Positions 19,096-28,350 of a stretch of 64,000 nucleotides of DNA are shown in pieces. Source of the DNA: an uncultured Bacteroidota bacterium. Its GTDB lineage: Bacteria; Bacteroidota; Bacteroidia; 2-12-FULL-35-15. The stretch covers positions 62,001 to 126,000 of the forward strand of contig CAINDA010000041.1 of assembly GCA_903847205.1 (NCBI GenBank), in the 5' to 3' direction. Position 1 is the first letter of the stretch; each line of letters opens with the position of its first letter. Below the pieces are notes generated by a model that was not told the origin of the DNA, made no database searches, and saw nothing but the letters and a program-made list of their open reading frames with translations. The translations under genes and the position numbers were made by a program.

Positions 19096-19267
19096 GTGAA
19101 TTAGAGATTTGGAGAAATAGAGATTTGAAAAATTAGAATAAATGCATACATTCAAAAAACTAGTACCATAGCAATTCTCCAATCTCTAAATTTCAAATTC
19201 TCTAAATCTCTAATTCCATAAATCTCAAATTCTTCAAATCTCTATTTCTCCAAATCCCTAATTCAAC
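19096..19267. repeat. Long imperfect inverted repeat between ffh and folD
   Basis: The left arm (19096-19136) and right arm (19227-19267) are reverse complements at about 37 of 41 positions. The core shared word is ATTTGGAGAAATAGAGATTT. A degenerate third copy of the right-arm word lies between them (about 19171-19219). In RNA this would fold into a stem of about 40 bp enclosing 90 nt. Neither end has a T-run, so it is not a simple terminator. Confidence 0.85.
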
Positions 19268-19274
19268 AATTACA

Positions 19275-20159
19275 GTGATACTTGACGGTAAATTAATTTC
19301 GCAGCAAATACAGGAAGAAATACTTCTACAGGTTAATGCGATAAAAGCTGATGGAGGCAAAACACCTCATTTAGCAGCCATTTTGGTTGGTAATGACGGG
19401 GCAAGTGAAACGTATGTTGCCGCAAAAGTAAAAGCATGTGAAAAAGCCGGATTTATTTCTTCATTGATCCGCCTGCCGGAAACAGCTTCAGAACAAGACC
19501 TTTTGGAGAAAATGAATGAACTGAATAATGATAAATCCATTGACGGATACATTGTTCAGCTTCCGCTCCCTAAGCATATCAGCGAACATAAAATAGCAGA
19601 GGCCATTGCCCCTGAAAAAGATGTAGATGGTTTTCATCCGCAGAATGTAGGACGTATGGCTTTGAATTTACCAACCTATCTGCCTGCCACTCCTTACGGC
19701 ATTTTACAGTTATTGGAACGTTATAAAATTGATACCGCAGGCAAACATTGTGTTGTTGTTGGCCGCAGCAGTATTGTCGGTTTACCCATGAGCATTTTAA
19801 TGGCACGCAATACAGTTCCAGGAAACTGCACGGTAACCCTCTGCCACAGCAAAACAAAAAATTTAAAAGAATTTACTCAAAAAGCAGATATTTTAATTGC
19901 CGCTCTCGGCAAGCCCGAATTTATAACCGCTGATATGGTGAAAGAAGGTGCTGTTGTGATTGATGTCGGTATTACCCGGCTTCCGTCCGACAAAACCAAG
20001 AGCGGGTTTAGGTTAGCCGGAGATGTAAATTTTGCAGATGTTGCCCCTAAAGCATCCTACATAACTCCTGTACCGGGAGGCGTAGGTCCAATGACGATTG
20101 CATCGCTTCTGATAAATACTTTGAAAGCCGGCAGGGGAGAGGTTTATCATTCGAAATAA
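19275..20159 (+). CDS. folD: Bifunctional methylenetetrahydrofolate dehydrogenase / methenyl-THF cyclohydrolase
   Basis: FolD interconverts methylene-, methenyl- and formyl-tetrahydrofolate in the cytosol. The 294-aa protein has the catalytic-Lys region ([18 protein letters not shown]), the substrate-binding [13 protein letters not shown], the NADP site [20 protein letters not shown], and the signature [15 protein letters not shown] near the end. The start is GTG at 19275, the only start giving the normal N-terminus (MILDGKLIS). Length is typical. Confidence 0.97.
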   Translation: MILDGKLISQQIQEEILLQVNAIKADGGKTPHLAAILVGNDGASETYVAAKVKACEKAGFISSLIRLPETASEQDLLEKMNELNNDKSIDGYIVQLPLPKHISEHKIAEAIAPEKDVDGFHPQNVGRMALNLPTYLPATPYGILQLLERYKIDTAGKHCVVVGRSSIVGLPMSILMARNTVPGNCTVTLCHSKTKNLKEFTQKADILIAALGKPEFITADMVKEGAVVIDVGITRLPSDKTKSGFRLAGDVNFADVAPKASYITPVPGGVGPMTIASLLINTLKAGRGEVYHSK

Positions 20160-20214
20160 GAAGCAATTAGGAATACTTTAAAACAAAGACATTCTTACAT
20201 CTCAATAATCGAAA

Positions 20215-20655
20215 TTATTTCTTTTTGGCTTCTTTTTTCTTAGCCTCTTCCAATTTAATATTATAACGTATATCGCGCCAGTACTCGCCTCCGTACCGTA
20301 CCAAAATTTCTGAACCTGCTTTAATATTTTTAATGGCTGTTATCCAGCCTGTGTTTTTATAAATTTCGTACTGGCAGTTATTTTTAATCCCTTTTACTTT
20401 GGAAAGCCCTTCAGCATCATTGGCAAAACGCGCCAATGCTTCGGGAGTATGAAAAGCATCAATGCATTTTTTACGGTTCACATAAAATACGTAACCTCCT
20501 TCATCGCGTTCAGCGCGGATATCACACTCTTTCCAGTCGATAATTTCACCGTGATATTCAACTATGCGTTCACCCTTTTTTACATCCCGATGGATAAATA
20601 AACCTTTCCCTGCTTTAGGGATATTTGATTTTTTTACTTTTAAATCTTCGTACAT
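20215..20655 (-). CDS. SET-domain protein (putative protein-lysine methyltransferase)
   Basis: This 146-aa protein consists almost only of a SET domain. GKGLFIHRDVKKGERIVEYHG (16-36) matches the SET-N G-x-G-x-F region. RFANDAEG (76-83) with NNCQY (92-96) matches the R-F-x-N-H-x-x-x-P-N-C pseudoknot region, with the canonical His replaced by Asp. AGSEILVRYGGEYW (113-126) corresponds to the GEEL-x-x-x-YG segment. SET enzymes transfer methyl from SAM to protein lysine; bacterial substrates are mostly unknown. A Lys/Ala-rich tail follows (EEAKKKEAKKK). It is convergent with folD and stands alone. Confidence 0.8.
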   Translation of the reverse strand: MYEDLKVKKSNIPKAGKGLFIHRDVKKGERIVEYHGEIIDWKECDIRAERDEGGYVFYVNRKKCIDAFHTPEALARFANDAEGLSKVKGIKNNCQYEIYKNTGWITAIKNIKAGSEILVRYGGEYWRDIRYNIKLEEAKKKEAKKK

Positions 20656-20885
20656 ATTTTAAAATTTGAGTCTGTAAAAATAGTAAAAGCTTTGATTCGA
20701 ATTGCATTTACCTACATCAAAATATTTAGGACGCGTGTTTTAAATTATGAACTCTTCTTCCTGTTTTCCGCACCAGTTCTTTGTTTTGAAAAGAATTTTT
20801 TTACAACAAATTTGGTCGGAATTCATTTCTGTTTTAAATTTTATTATCTTCGTTTGCTCAAAATTATTAAACTAAATTAAGCAAA

Positions 20886-22070
20886 ATGAAAAGAAAATTA
20901 CTTGCTGCAGTTATTGTTATTACCTCCATTTCACACGGTGCTTATGCACAGTCGGTTCCCCGTCCAGACCATGTTGTTGTATTGATGTTAGAAAATTACG
21001 GCTATCCAACTATTATCGGGAATACAAATGCTCCTCATATTAATGCTTTAATAAATGATCCCAATACTGCCTTGTTTACTCAGTCGTTCGGTTTATATCA
21101 TCCAAGCCAGCCAAATTATGTAATGCTTTATTCAGGAAATAATCAGGGCATAACCAACGATAATACTGCAACCAATACACCATTTACCACCTGTAATTTA
21201 GGTGCTTCTCTAATATCAGGGGGATTTACTTTTAAAGGCTTCAGCGAAGATTTAGTGACTCCTGGAGATTTAACTACCAGCACAGCAAACTATGTCCGCA
21301 GACATTGTCCGTGGGTCAACTGGCTGGCTGCATCAGGGACTAATTCTGTTGATCCTGCACTTCATCAGCCTTATACAAGTTTCCCGACAAATACAAATTA
21401 CAGTTCTTTACCTACTGTTTCGTTTGTTATTCCTAATTTGAATGATGATATGCATAACCCAACTTTACCTACAGCTAATTATCAGGCTACCGCTATTTCA
21501 AATGGCGATAACTGGGTTAATAATAATATTACCGATTATATAAATTGGGCTAAAGCAAATAATAGTTTACTTATACTCACATTTGACGAAGATGAAGGTG
21601 TTAATATTTTAGGTGTTTCAACCAGCACCAATCAAATTACAACTATGTTTATTGGAGCAATGGTTCATGGCGGGTCTTATTCAGAACATATCGACCATTA
21701 TTCTGTACTTCGCACTCTTGAGGATATGTATGGTTTAGCATATTGCGGCAGCAGTGCAACAGCTACGCCGATTACAGACTGCTGGACTTCTGCAACTGGA
21801 ATTGAAAACAATGAGAAAAATGAAAATTTGATTATTTTCCCTAATCCTGCTTCTGACGGGCTAACTCTTGATTTTAATTCCGTTTCAGAGCAAAGTATTA
21901 AAATTACCTTAACAGATATACTCTCTCAAACCTTGCTTAATATTAACAAAGAGGTGAAAGCGGGTGGCAATTTTATTCAATTACAAGCTGAAAAATTAGC
22001 CCCCGGGACTTATTTTGTTCATGTGATGTCTTCGGGAACAGAAATAGTTAAAAAGGTGGTGATCAAGTAA
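20886..22070 (+). CDS. Secreted phosphoesterase (acid phosphatase/PLC-like) with T9SS sorting domain
   Basis: This 394-aa exported protein has a signal peptide ending around SHGAYAQ (residue 22). The catalytic domain is of the PF04185 phosphoesterase type: DHVVVLMLENYGYPTI (metal-binding EN motif, about 28-43), YHPSQPNYVMLYSG (about 71-84), LILTFDEDEG (about 230-239, the second metal motif) and HIDHYSVLRTLEDMYGL. Residues 315-394 form a T9SS type A sorting domain (FPNPASDGLTLDF, then APGTYFVHV, then KKVVIK). It probably releases phosphate from extracellular phosphoesters. A near-consensus -7 box, TATCTTCG, lies around 20844. Confidence 0.88.
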   Translation: MKRKLLAAVIVITSISHGAYAQSVPRPDHVVVLMLENYGYPTIIGNTNAPHINALINDPNTALFTQSFGLYHPSQPNYVMLYSGNNQGITNDNTATNTPFTTCNLGASLISGGFTFKGFSEDLVTPGDLTTSTANYVRRHCPWVNWLAASGTNSVDPALHQPYTSFPTNTNYSSLPTVSFVIPNLNDDMHNPTLPTANYQATAISNGDNWVNNNITDYINWAKANNSLLILTFDEDEGVNILGVSTSTNQITTMFIGAMVHGGSYSEHIDHYSVLRTLEDMYGLAYCGSSATATPITDCWTSATGIENNEKNENLIIFPNPASDGLTLDFNSVSEQSIKITLTDILSQTLLNINKEVKAGGNFIQLQAEKLAPGTYFVHVMSSGTEIVKKVVIK

Positions 22071-22273
22071 AATTTTATTTGGTGAATTTTTATACATCTG
22101 CAATATGTAACAAAGGCAGGTTAATATGAATTCAAGCCCTATCTGCAGGAATTTAAAATCAACAAGTTTGATACTTTGCTTCTTCAGAGCAGAGTTCATG
22201 TATTGGATACTCCTTCTGATTTATCTCACTTCCTGCTTCATTTGAACCTTAAATAAAACAAAAATCTTATCGT

Positions 22274-22990
22274 ATGATTTTTTTGATTGCATCCATTACT
22301 CCTGTAATTATTTTTCTTTATTTAACTTATAATAAAGACAATATTAAAGAGCCGAAAATATTATTGTCCAAATGTTTTTTTGGCGGGTTTTTATCTGTCG
22401 TACTGGCATTGATTGCTGAAGAAATATTGACTTATGCCGGCGGTATATTTAATAGTCCTTTGTTAAAGTCGTTTTATGAAGGTTTTATTGTTGCTGCAGC
22501 ACCTGAGGAATTATCAAAATTTATTATCTTGTATTGGCTGATATGGAAAAACATAAATTTTGATCAATATTATGATGGTATTATTTATGCAGTATTTGTA
22601 TCAATGGGTTTTGCATTAGTTGAAAACATCATGTATGTTTCACACGGCGGTTTAGGAATTGCCTTTGCAAGAGCTGTTTTGGCAGTTCCCGGCCATGGTT
22701 TTTTTGCTGTTTTGATGGGGTATTATTTATCCTTGGCTAAGTTTTCTGATGGTGCCAAAAAAAGAAATTTTATTTTAAAAAGTATTTTTTTTCCTATTCT
22801 ATTCCACGGTTTTTATGATTTTACACTATTATATTTATCAAAAAAATCTAACGACCCTTTACTCTGCATTATGTTGATAATATTTTTCACTTTCATAGTG
22901 ATTCGGTTATGGCGTCAGGGTATTAAAAGAATTAAAATGCATGTTGAACTGGATAGAGTTGAACCTATTCCTTTAATTCAAAATGAATAA
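22274..22990 (+). CDS. PrsW family intramembrane metalloprotease
   Basis: This 238-aa protein has about eight membrane spans. It carries the PrsW/Abi-type motifs: AAAPEELSKF (about 76-85, E-E-x-x-K with the catalytic Glu pair), SMGFALVENIMYV (about 114-126), GHGFFAVLMGYY (about 141-152) and FHGFYDF (about 179-185, His ligand). PrsW of Bacillus cleaves an anti-sigma factor. No anti-sigma or sigma gene is adjacent here, so the substrate is unknown. It is followed 61 bp later by an RNA methyltransferase gene. Confidence 0.85.
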   Translation: MIFLIASITPVIIFLYLTYNKDNIKEPKILLSKCFFGGFLSVVLALIAEEILTYAGGIFNSPLLKSFYEGFIVAAAPEELSKFIILYWLIWKNINFDQYYDGIIYAVFVSMGFALVENIMYVSHGGLGIAFARAVLAVPGHGFFAVLMGYYLSLAKFSDGAKKRNFILKSIFFPILFHGFYDFTLLYLSKKSNDPLLCIMLIIFFTFIVIRLWRQGIKRIKMHVELDRVEPIPLIQNE

Positions 22991-23051
22991 ACAAATCAAT
23001 TAATTTAATTATAAACGGAGCCATTTTAAATTCTGTTTTAGAAAACACTAA

Positions 23052-24236
23052 ATGATTAAAGTAACATTAACAAGCGGTAAAGACCACAGTTTGCACAGGT
23101 TTCATCCCTGGGTATTTTCAGGAGCAATTAAAAAATTCAGCGGTGATGTAAAGGAAGGGGAGGCTGTAGAAGTTTTTTCTGCTCAGAATGAATTCCTCGG
23201 AATGGGACATTTTCAGGTAGGTTCCATTGCCATACGAATGTTTTCTTTTACTGAGGTTGTCCCTGATTATAATTTCTGGAAAAATAAAATTCAGTCTGCA
23301 TATAATTTCAGAAAGCAACTGCATTTAGTGGATAATCCTTCTACCAATTGTTACCGCTTATTTTTTGCTGAAGGCGACGGCCTTCCCGGATTCATCATTG
23401 ATTTTTATAATGGAACTGCAGTGTTTCAGTCCTATTCCATCGGTATGCACTTAATAAAAGATCAATTTGTTAAAGCGCTGCAGGAAATAATGGGAGATTC
23501 GCTGAAAGCTGTTTTCGATAAAAGCGAAGAAACAATGCCCAAGCAGGCTCCTGTAAAAGCGGTTAATGGTTACCTCTATAAAAGAGATGAAGCAATTCCT
23601 ATTGATACCATTGCTTTTGAAAACAACAATAAATTTTATGTTGATTGGGAAGGCGGCCAGAAAACAGGATTCTTTTTAGATCAGCGGGAAAACCGCAAGC
23701 TGCTTGGCAGTTATTCTGCTGATAAAGTTGTTTTAAATACTTTCTGTTATACAGGAGGATTTTCAGTTTATGCTGCCAACGGCGGAGCAAAAGAAGTTCA
23801 TTCAACCGACATTTCCAAAAAAGCGATTGAGCTTACTGATAGAAATATTGAATTAAATGAAATTAAAAACCACCAGTCGTTTGCTGTTGATACTTTTGAG
23901 TTTTTGAAGCATAAAGAAAACACCTACGACATTATTGTACTGGACCCTCCCGCTTTTGCAAAACACCAAAATGTAAAACACAATGCCATCATGGGGTATA
24001 AACGTTTGAATTACGAAGCCATCAAACAAATTAAACCGGGCGGGCTGTTATTTACCTTTTCCTGCTCACAGGTAGTTGATAAAAACACTTTTAACAGTAC
24101 GGTTATGGCTGCTGCTATTGAGGCCGGACGTAATGTGAGGGTGCTCCACCATCTTTCTCAGCCTCCTGATCACTGTGTAAGTATTTTTCATCCTGAAGGG
24201 GAATATTTAAAAGGGCTGGTGGTTCATGTTGAGTAA
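23052..24236 (+). CDS. Class I rRNA (cytosine-C5) methyltransferase, RlmI family
   Basis: This 394-aa protein has an N-terminal PUA domain (HRFHPWVFSGAI and EVFSAQNEFLGMGHF, residues 1-75), an EEHUD-like linker (RLFFAEGDGLPGFIIDFY) and a C-terminal SAM domain. The SAM site is LNTFCYTGGFSVYAANGGA and the catalytic region includes VLDPPAFAKH. FSCSQVV carries the candidate catalytic Cys. Length and order match RlmI/YccW, which forms m5C in 23S rRNA. The exact target nucleotide in this organism is inferred. Confidence 0.9.
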   Translation: MIKVTLTSGKDHSLHRFHPWVFSGAIKKFSGDVKEGEAVEVFSAQNEFLGMGHFQVGSIAIRMFSFTEVVPDYNFWKNKIQSAYNFRKQLHLVDNPSTNCYRLFFAEGDGLPGFIIDFYNGTAVFQSYSIGMHLIKDQFVKALQEIMGDSLKAVFDKSEETMPKQAPVKAVNGYLYKRDEAIPIDTIAFENNNKFYVDWEGGQKTGFFLDQRENRKLLGSYSADKVVLNTFCYTGGFSVYAANGGAKEVHSTDISKKAIELTDRNIELNEIKNHQSFAVDTFEFLKHKENTYDIIVLDPPAFAKHQNVKHNAIMGYKRLNYEAIKQIKPGGLLFTFSCSQVVDKNTFNSTVMAAAIEAGRNVRVLHHLSQPPDHCVSIFHPEGEYLKGLVVHVE

Positions 24237-24908
24237 ATGAGCCGCATGAGTTTTTAACAGCTGCATTTAATCTTCCTTAGTAAACAAGTAAATCTTTTAA
24301 GTTTGAAGTTCACTCAACAGACAAGTTATACTTTTTAACCCTGACACAGTTTATTGAACAGACTCTAAACAATCCCTCTCAGAGTAAAAACAGTCCTGCT
24401 CAGAGTAAAAACACTCCTGTTCAGAAGAGAAACAGTCCTGCTCAGAGTAAAAACAGTCCTGCTCAGAGTAAAAACACTCCTGTTCAGAAGAGAAACAGAC
24501 CTTCTCAGAGTAAAAACAGTCCTGCTCAGAGTAAAAACAGTCCTGCTCAGAGTAAAAACACTCCTGTTCAGAAGAGAAACACTCCTGTTCAGAAGAGAAA
24601 CACTCCTGTTCAGAAGAGAAACACTCCTGTTCAGAGTAAAAACAGTCCTGCTCAGAGTAAAAACACTCCTGTTCAGAAGAGAAACAGACCTGCTCAGAGT
24701 AAAAACACTCCTGTTCAGAGTAGAAACAGTCCTGTTCAGAGTAAAAACACTCCTGTTCAGAAGAGAAACAGTCCTGCTCAGAGTAAAAACAGTTCTGTTC
24801 AGAATAACTGCCTAAAGGTTTAAAATTTTTGCACTAAATTTACCGCCTGCCGGACCGCTTTGAAACGAAATAATAAAAGCATCCGAGATAAAATGCAAAG
24901 GAGAAACA
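24237..24908. other. 672-bp gene-free region dominated by tandem array A
   Basis: Between the RlmI-family gene and the TMTC-like gene (both plus strand) no gene with a usable start was found. Positions 24359-24799 are the 21-bp array. The frame through the array is open from about 24286 to 24822 but contains no ATG, GTG or TTG start. After the array there is a candidate -7 box, TAAATTTA near 24834, for the next gene. Confidence 0.7.
24359..24799. repeat. Tandem array A: 21 units of exactly 21 bp
   Basis: Twenty-one head-to-tail units run without any indel; the first is degenerate and a partial unit follows at 24800. Consensus unit: CAGAGTAAAAACAGTCCTGC plus T. Variation is restricted: the first 12 bases are CAGAGTAAAAAC or CAGAAGAGAAAC, and the last 9 are AGTCCTGCT or ACTCCTGTT, with few exceptions. 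There are no unique spacers, so it is not a CRISPR. Most units have an A5 tract at a constant phase. Confidence 0.97.
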
Positions 24909-27011
24909 ATGGCTAATCCAAAAGCTGCAAAAAAAAGAATCATAGAGACTAAGCTGAAAACGCCTTCAGCAAAAGCTGTTTACCCCTTGAAGTATGGATG
25001 GGGCATTATCATTGCACTTGCGGCCTTTTTATTATATGCCAATACAATAGGGCATGATTATGTGCTGGATGATTCAGGGGCTATAACCGGAAACCGTTAT
25101 GTACAGCAAGGATTCCACGGCATATTTAATTTGCTGCAGGTAGATTTCTGGCATTTCGCTAATGTTCATTTAGGATATTACCGTCCGCTGTCGCTTATTA
25201 CTTTTGCTGTAGAACAGCATTTTTTTCATGGAAACCCGCATGTAAGTCACTTTTTTAACTGCCTCATTTTTGCGCTTTCTGTGTACATGTTATTTATACT
25301 GTTGAATAAAATTTTCAATTCATATCATCCTGTATTTTCTTTTATGGCCGCATTGCTGTTTGCTGCTCATCCAATCCATACCGAAATTGTTTCAAACATT
25401 AAAGGACGGGATGAATTGCTCAGTTTTTTTAATGTGATGCTGATGCTTTGGTTTGCTTTAAAGTATATTGATTCAAAAAAAATAATTCATCTCATTCTAG
25501 GTATTTTCTTCTGCTATCTGGCAATGCTGTCGAAAGAAACAGCGCTTACAGGGGTAATGCTTCTGCCTGTGTTTTTATATTACTACAAGGATTTTACCGT
25601 GATAGAATGTCTTAAAAAAAGTCTGCCTTTTGCTATTGCAGTGATTCTCTTTTTTATTCAAAAAAAATATTTGTTAGGTACTTTAAGCGGTATTATTCCT
25701 GATGATATAGTTAATTATCCATACAGGCAGGGCAGAATAAAACTTCCTACCACATTTATGTTATTTGCATTCTGTTTAAGACTTTTGATAGTGCCTCATC
25801 CGCTTCGTTACGACTATTCTTTTAATCAAATACCTGCTGTTGGTTTAAGCAGCGGCTGGGCATGGCTGGGAATTATTTTATTTGCTGCAGGTGCCTTTTT
25901 TGCATATAAGCAGACGTTGAAAAAAACAACATTCGGCTTTGCATTAAGTTTGTTTTATATCACACTTATACCAGCCCTTGCGTTTACAATCCTTCGCGGC
26001 GGAATTTTTGCCGAACGTTTTTTGTTTTTTCCTTCATTAGGATTTTGCATTGCTTTAGTTTACGGAGCGGGTCTGCTTTTGAAAACAAATATTTCGGAAG
26101 CAGCTGTTTCTGCCGGAATCTGGCTGAAATCAAACTCTAAATTTATTGTTCTTTTAAGCATCGTATTTATTTTATATTCTGTTAAAACGGTGAGCCGAAA
26201 CCTAATGTGGAAGGATAATTTCACATTGTTCAGCGCCGATATAAAAACCGGTAAAAACAGCGCCCAGAATCAATCACAGTATGGGAACCAATACATTTAT
26301 CTTGCCTCCATCGAAAAGGATACTGCTAAAAAAAGGGAATATGCAGGTATTGCAATAAATGCATTAAGGCAGTCATTGAGCATTTATCCTAAATTCGGCG
26401 AAAGCTATTACCTGATAGGACTTGCTTACCAGATAATTACACCTAATACCGATTCTGCAATTTATTACTATAACAAAACTATTGAAACAGCGCCCGGCTA
26501 TGCCGATGGATATTACCATCTGGGGATCCTTTATCAAAATCTTGGAAAAAATAATGCAGCATCGTTTTATTACAATGAAGCGATTAAGTACAACCCGGAA
26601 TATCTTGAACCTAAAAAAGCTGCTGCAGATTTAAAAGCAAGGGGTATTGATGTTTATATTAATCCGCTGAAGGCAATTGTTGATACTACTACATCTAATA
26701 AGGATACTAAATATTATTTTGAACTTGGAAATCATTATGCTTCACAGGGTGAGTATGATAAAGCGGCGCAAAGTTTTGTGAAGTCAATAGAATTAGGTAC
26801 TGATAATAATTCTGCATCTATTAACCTTGCTAACTGTTATGGTATGCTGAAAGAGTATGACAAAGCACTTGCAGTAACAAATCAATTGCTTGCAAGGGAT
26901 CCGAATAATAAATTAGCTTTAAAAAATAATGCCGTTATATACAATCTGCTGGGAGACGATAAGAAGGCGAAAGAATATCTTCAGAAGTTAAAAGAAGTTG
27001 AAGGAAATTAA
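24909..27011 (+). CDS. TMTC-like membrane glycosyltransferase with TPR domain
   Basis: This 700-aa protein has an N-terminal multi-span membrane half (about 30-445) and a C-terminal TPR half (about 450-700). The membrane half carries YVLDDSGAITGNRYVQQG (acidic pair in the first loop) and LLFAAHPIHTEIVSNIKGRDELLSFF, the hallmark stretch of the TMTC/DUF1736 family. Animal TMTCs are GT-C O-mannosyltransferases with TPRs; bacterial members are common in Bacteroidota and less characterised. TPRs are visible as YYHLGILYQNLGKNNAASFY and NLANCYGMLKEYDKAL. The gene lies directly downstream of array A. Confidence 0.85.
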   Translation: MANPKAAKKRIIETKLKTPSAKAVYPLKYGWGIIIALAAFLLYANTIGHDYVLDDSGAITGNRYVQQGFHGIFNLLQVDFWHFANVHLGYYRPLSLITFAVEQHFFHGNPHVSHFFNCLIFALSVYMLFILLNKIFNSYHPVFSFMAALLFAAHPIHTEIVSNIKGRDELLSFFNVMLMLWFALKYIDSKKIIHLILGIFFCYLAMLSKETALTGVMLLPVFLYYYKDFTVIECLKKSLPFAIAVILFFIQKKYLLGTLSGIIPDDIVNYPYRQGRIKLPTTFMLFAFCLRLLIVPHPLRYDYSFNQIPAVGLSSGWAWLGIILFAAGAFFAYKQTLKKTTFGFALSLFYITLIPALAFTILRGGIFAERFLFFPSLGFCIALVYGAGLLLKTNISEAAVSAGIWLKSNSKFIVLLSIVFILYSVKTVSRNLMWKDNFTLFSADIKTGKNSAQNQSQYGNQYIYLASIEKDTAKKREYAGIAINALRQSLSIYPKFGESYYLIGLAYQIITPNTDSAIYYYNKTIETAPGYADGYYHLGILYQNLGKNNAASFYYNEAIKYNPEYLEPKKAAADLKARGIDVYINPLKAIVDTTTSNKDTKYYFELGNHYASQGEYDKAAQSFVKSIELGTDNNSASINLANCYGMLKEYDKALAVTNQLLARDPNNKLALKNNAVIYNLLGDDKKAKEYLQKLKEVEGN

Positions 27012-27126
27012 ATACCGTTTTTTGAGTTTATTTAATCAGCTTCGGAAGGCAGGGTATCGAAAACTTTATAAAAATTCCTCAAAAAAAATACAGCCTCTTT
27101 TTTTGCATTGATTAGGGTTTTCTCTT

Positions 27127-27134
27127 TACTTTTG
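27127..27134 (+). promoter_or_regulatory. Bacteroidota promoter (TACTTTTG) for the SPFH gene
   Basis: The -7 box is an exact TAnnTTTG match. A TTG at 27103-27105 is 21 nt upstream. The SPFH ATG is 41 nt downstream. Confidence 0.7.
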
Positions 27135-27174
27135 AAACAGCGCGAATTAAATTCAAAAACAAAACTTATATACT

Positions 27175-28293
27175 ATGGGACTATTTGATAAAATAAAAAA
27201 TGAATTTATAGATATCATTGAATGGACAGATAGTTCGAATGATACGATGGTGTGGCGTTTTCCGCGATACCAGAATGAAATTAAAATGGGCGCTAAGCTT
27301 ACAGTGCGCGAATCGCAGGTGGCGATATTTGTGAATGAAGGCCAGATGGCTGATGAATACAAGCCCGGCATGTTTGAACTGCAGACTCAGAATATGCCTA
27401 TCATGACTACCCTCAGGGGCTGGAAGTACGGGTTTAACAGTCCGTTTAAAGCGGAAGTTTATTTTGTAAATACAAAACAATTCACAAATCAAAAATGGGG
27501 AACCAAAAATCCTATCATGCTGCGTGACTCTGAATTCGGTCCGGTTCGCATTCGTGCATTCGGTTCGTATGCGCTGCGTGTGAAGGATGCTAAAACATTT
27601 TTGAAGGAAATAGCGGGTACTGATAATCATTTTACAACAGATGAGATAACCGACCAGCTTCGCAACTTAGTAATCACCCGCTTTACAGATGCTGTCGGAG
27701 AAAGCAAAATTCCTATTTTAGATTTAGCTTCTAACTATGATGAGCTGTCGAAATTTGTTCAGACAAAAATTGCCCCTGAGTTTGAAGAACTGGGCATTGA
27801 AATAACTAAACTTCTGATTGAAAATATTTCGCTGCCCCCAGAAGTGGAAGCGGCCTTGGATAAACGCAGCAGCATGGGAATCATCGGCAACCTTGGCGCC
27901 TACACTCAATTTCAGGCAGCTAACTCAATGGAGAAAGCCGCGGAAAACGGGAATGGCATGATGGGAGCCGGAGTAGGAATGGGAATGGGTTTTGGAGTTG
28001 GCAGCCAGATGGGAAATATGTTTCAGCAAAATCAATTTAATCCGAATCAAAACCAAAATCCAAATACGCCCCCTCCGCCGCCGCCTGCAATGCAGTATTT
28101 TATTGCAGTAAACGGCCAGCAGACAGGGCCGTTCACAGATCAGGTGATGATGCAGATGGTGCAGCAAGGATCATTGACAAAAGAATCGTTAGTTTGGAAA
28201 AACGGAATGGCTGCGTGGGCTGCTGCAGATCAGGTTGCTGAACTGTCGAAATTGTTTTCTGCTGTTCCGCCGCCATTGCCTCCGCCGCTGTAA
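27175..28293 (+). CDS. SPFH-domain protein with C-terminal GYF_2 domain
   Basis: This 372-aa protein begins with the SPFH/virion-core-like domain of the YdjI type: VWRFPRYQNEIKMGAKLTVR, VFVNEGQ-like AIFVNEGQMADEYKPG, and RAFGSYALRVKDAKTFL (residues 1-240). A Gly/Met-rich stretch and a Pro run (about 255-305) link it to a GYF_2 domain (YFIAVNGQQTGPFTDQVMMQ to WAAADQVAELSKLF, 312-361). A proline-rich tail ends the protein. It probably oligomerises at membranes and binds partners through GYF_2. Its precise role is unknown. Confidence 0.87.
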   Translation: MGLFDKIKNEFIDIIEWTDSSNDTMVWRFPRYQNEIKMGAKLTVRESQVAIFVNEGQMADEYKPGMFELQTQNMPIMTTLRGWKYGFNSPFKAEVYFVNTKQFTNQKWGTKNPIMLRDSEFGPVRIRAFGSYALRVKDAKTFLKEIAGTDNHFTTDEITDQLRNLVITRFTDAVGESKIPILDLASNYDELSKFVQTKIAPEFEELGIEITKLLIENISLPPEVEAALDKRSSMGIIGNLGAYTQFQAANSMEKAAENGNGMMGAGVGMGMGFGVGSQMGNMFQQNQFNPNQNQNPNTPPPPPPAMQYFIAVNGQQTGPFTDQVMMQMVQQGSLTKESLVWKNGMAAWAAADQVAELSKLFSAVPPPLPPPL

Positions 28294-28350
28294 CTTCATT
28301 TACAAAAAATAAAAATTATTAAATACATGGTCAGGCGGGCTGCATAAAAA

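Noticed and set aside
20692-20880. 62-aa ORF upstream of the T9SS phosphoesterase
   Set aside because: It starts with TTG, is hydrophobic low-complexity sequence and runs through the promoter region of the next gene.
24359-24799. Array A as a CRISPR array
   Set aside because: There are no unique spacers, the unit is only 21 bp, and no cas genes are present in the window.
24286-24822. Long open frame through array A encoding QSKNSPA/QKRNTPV heptads
   Set aside because: It contains no ATG, GTG or TTG start in frame. Array C, with the same period, has in-frame stops in other frames and no start either.
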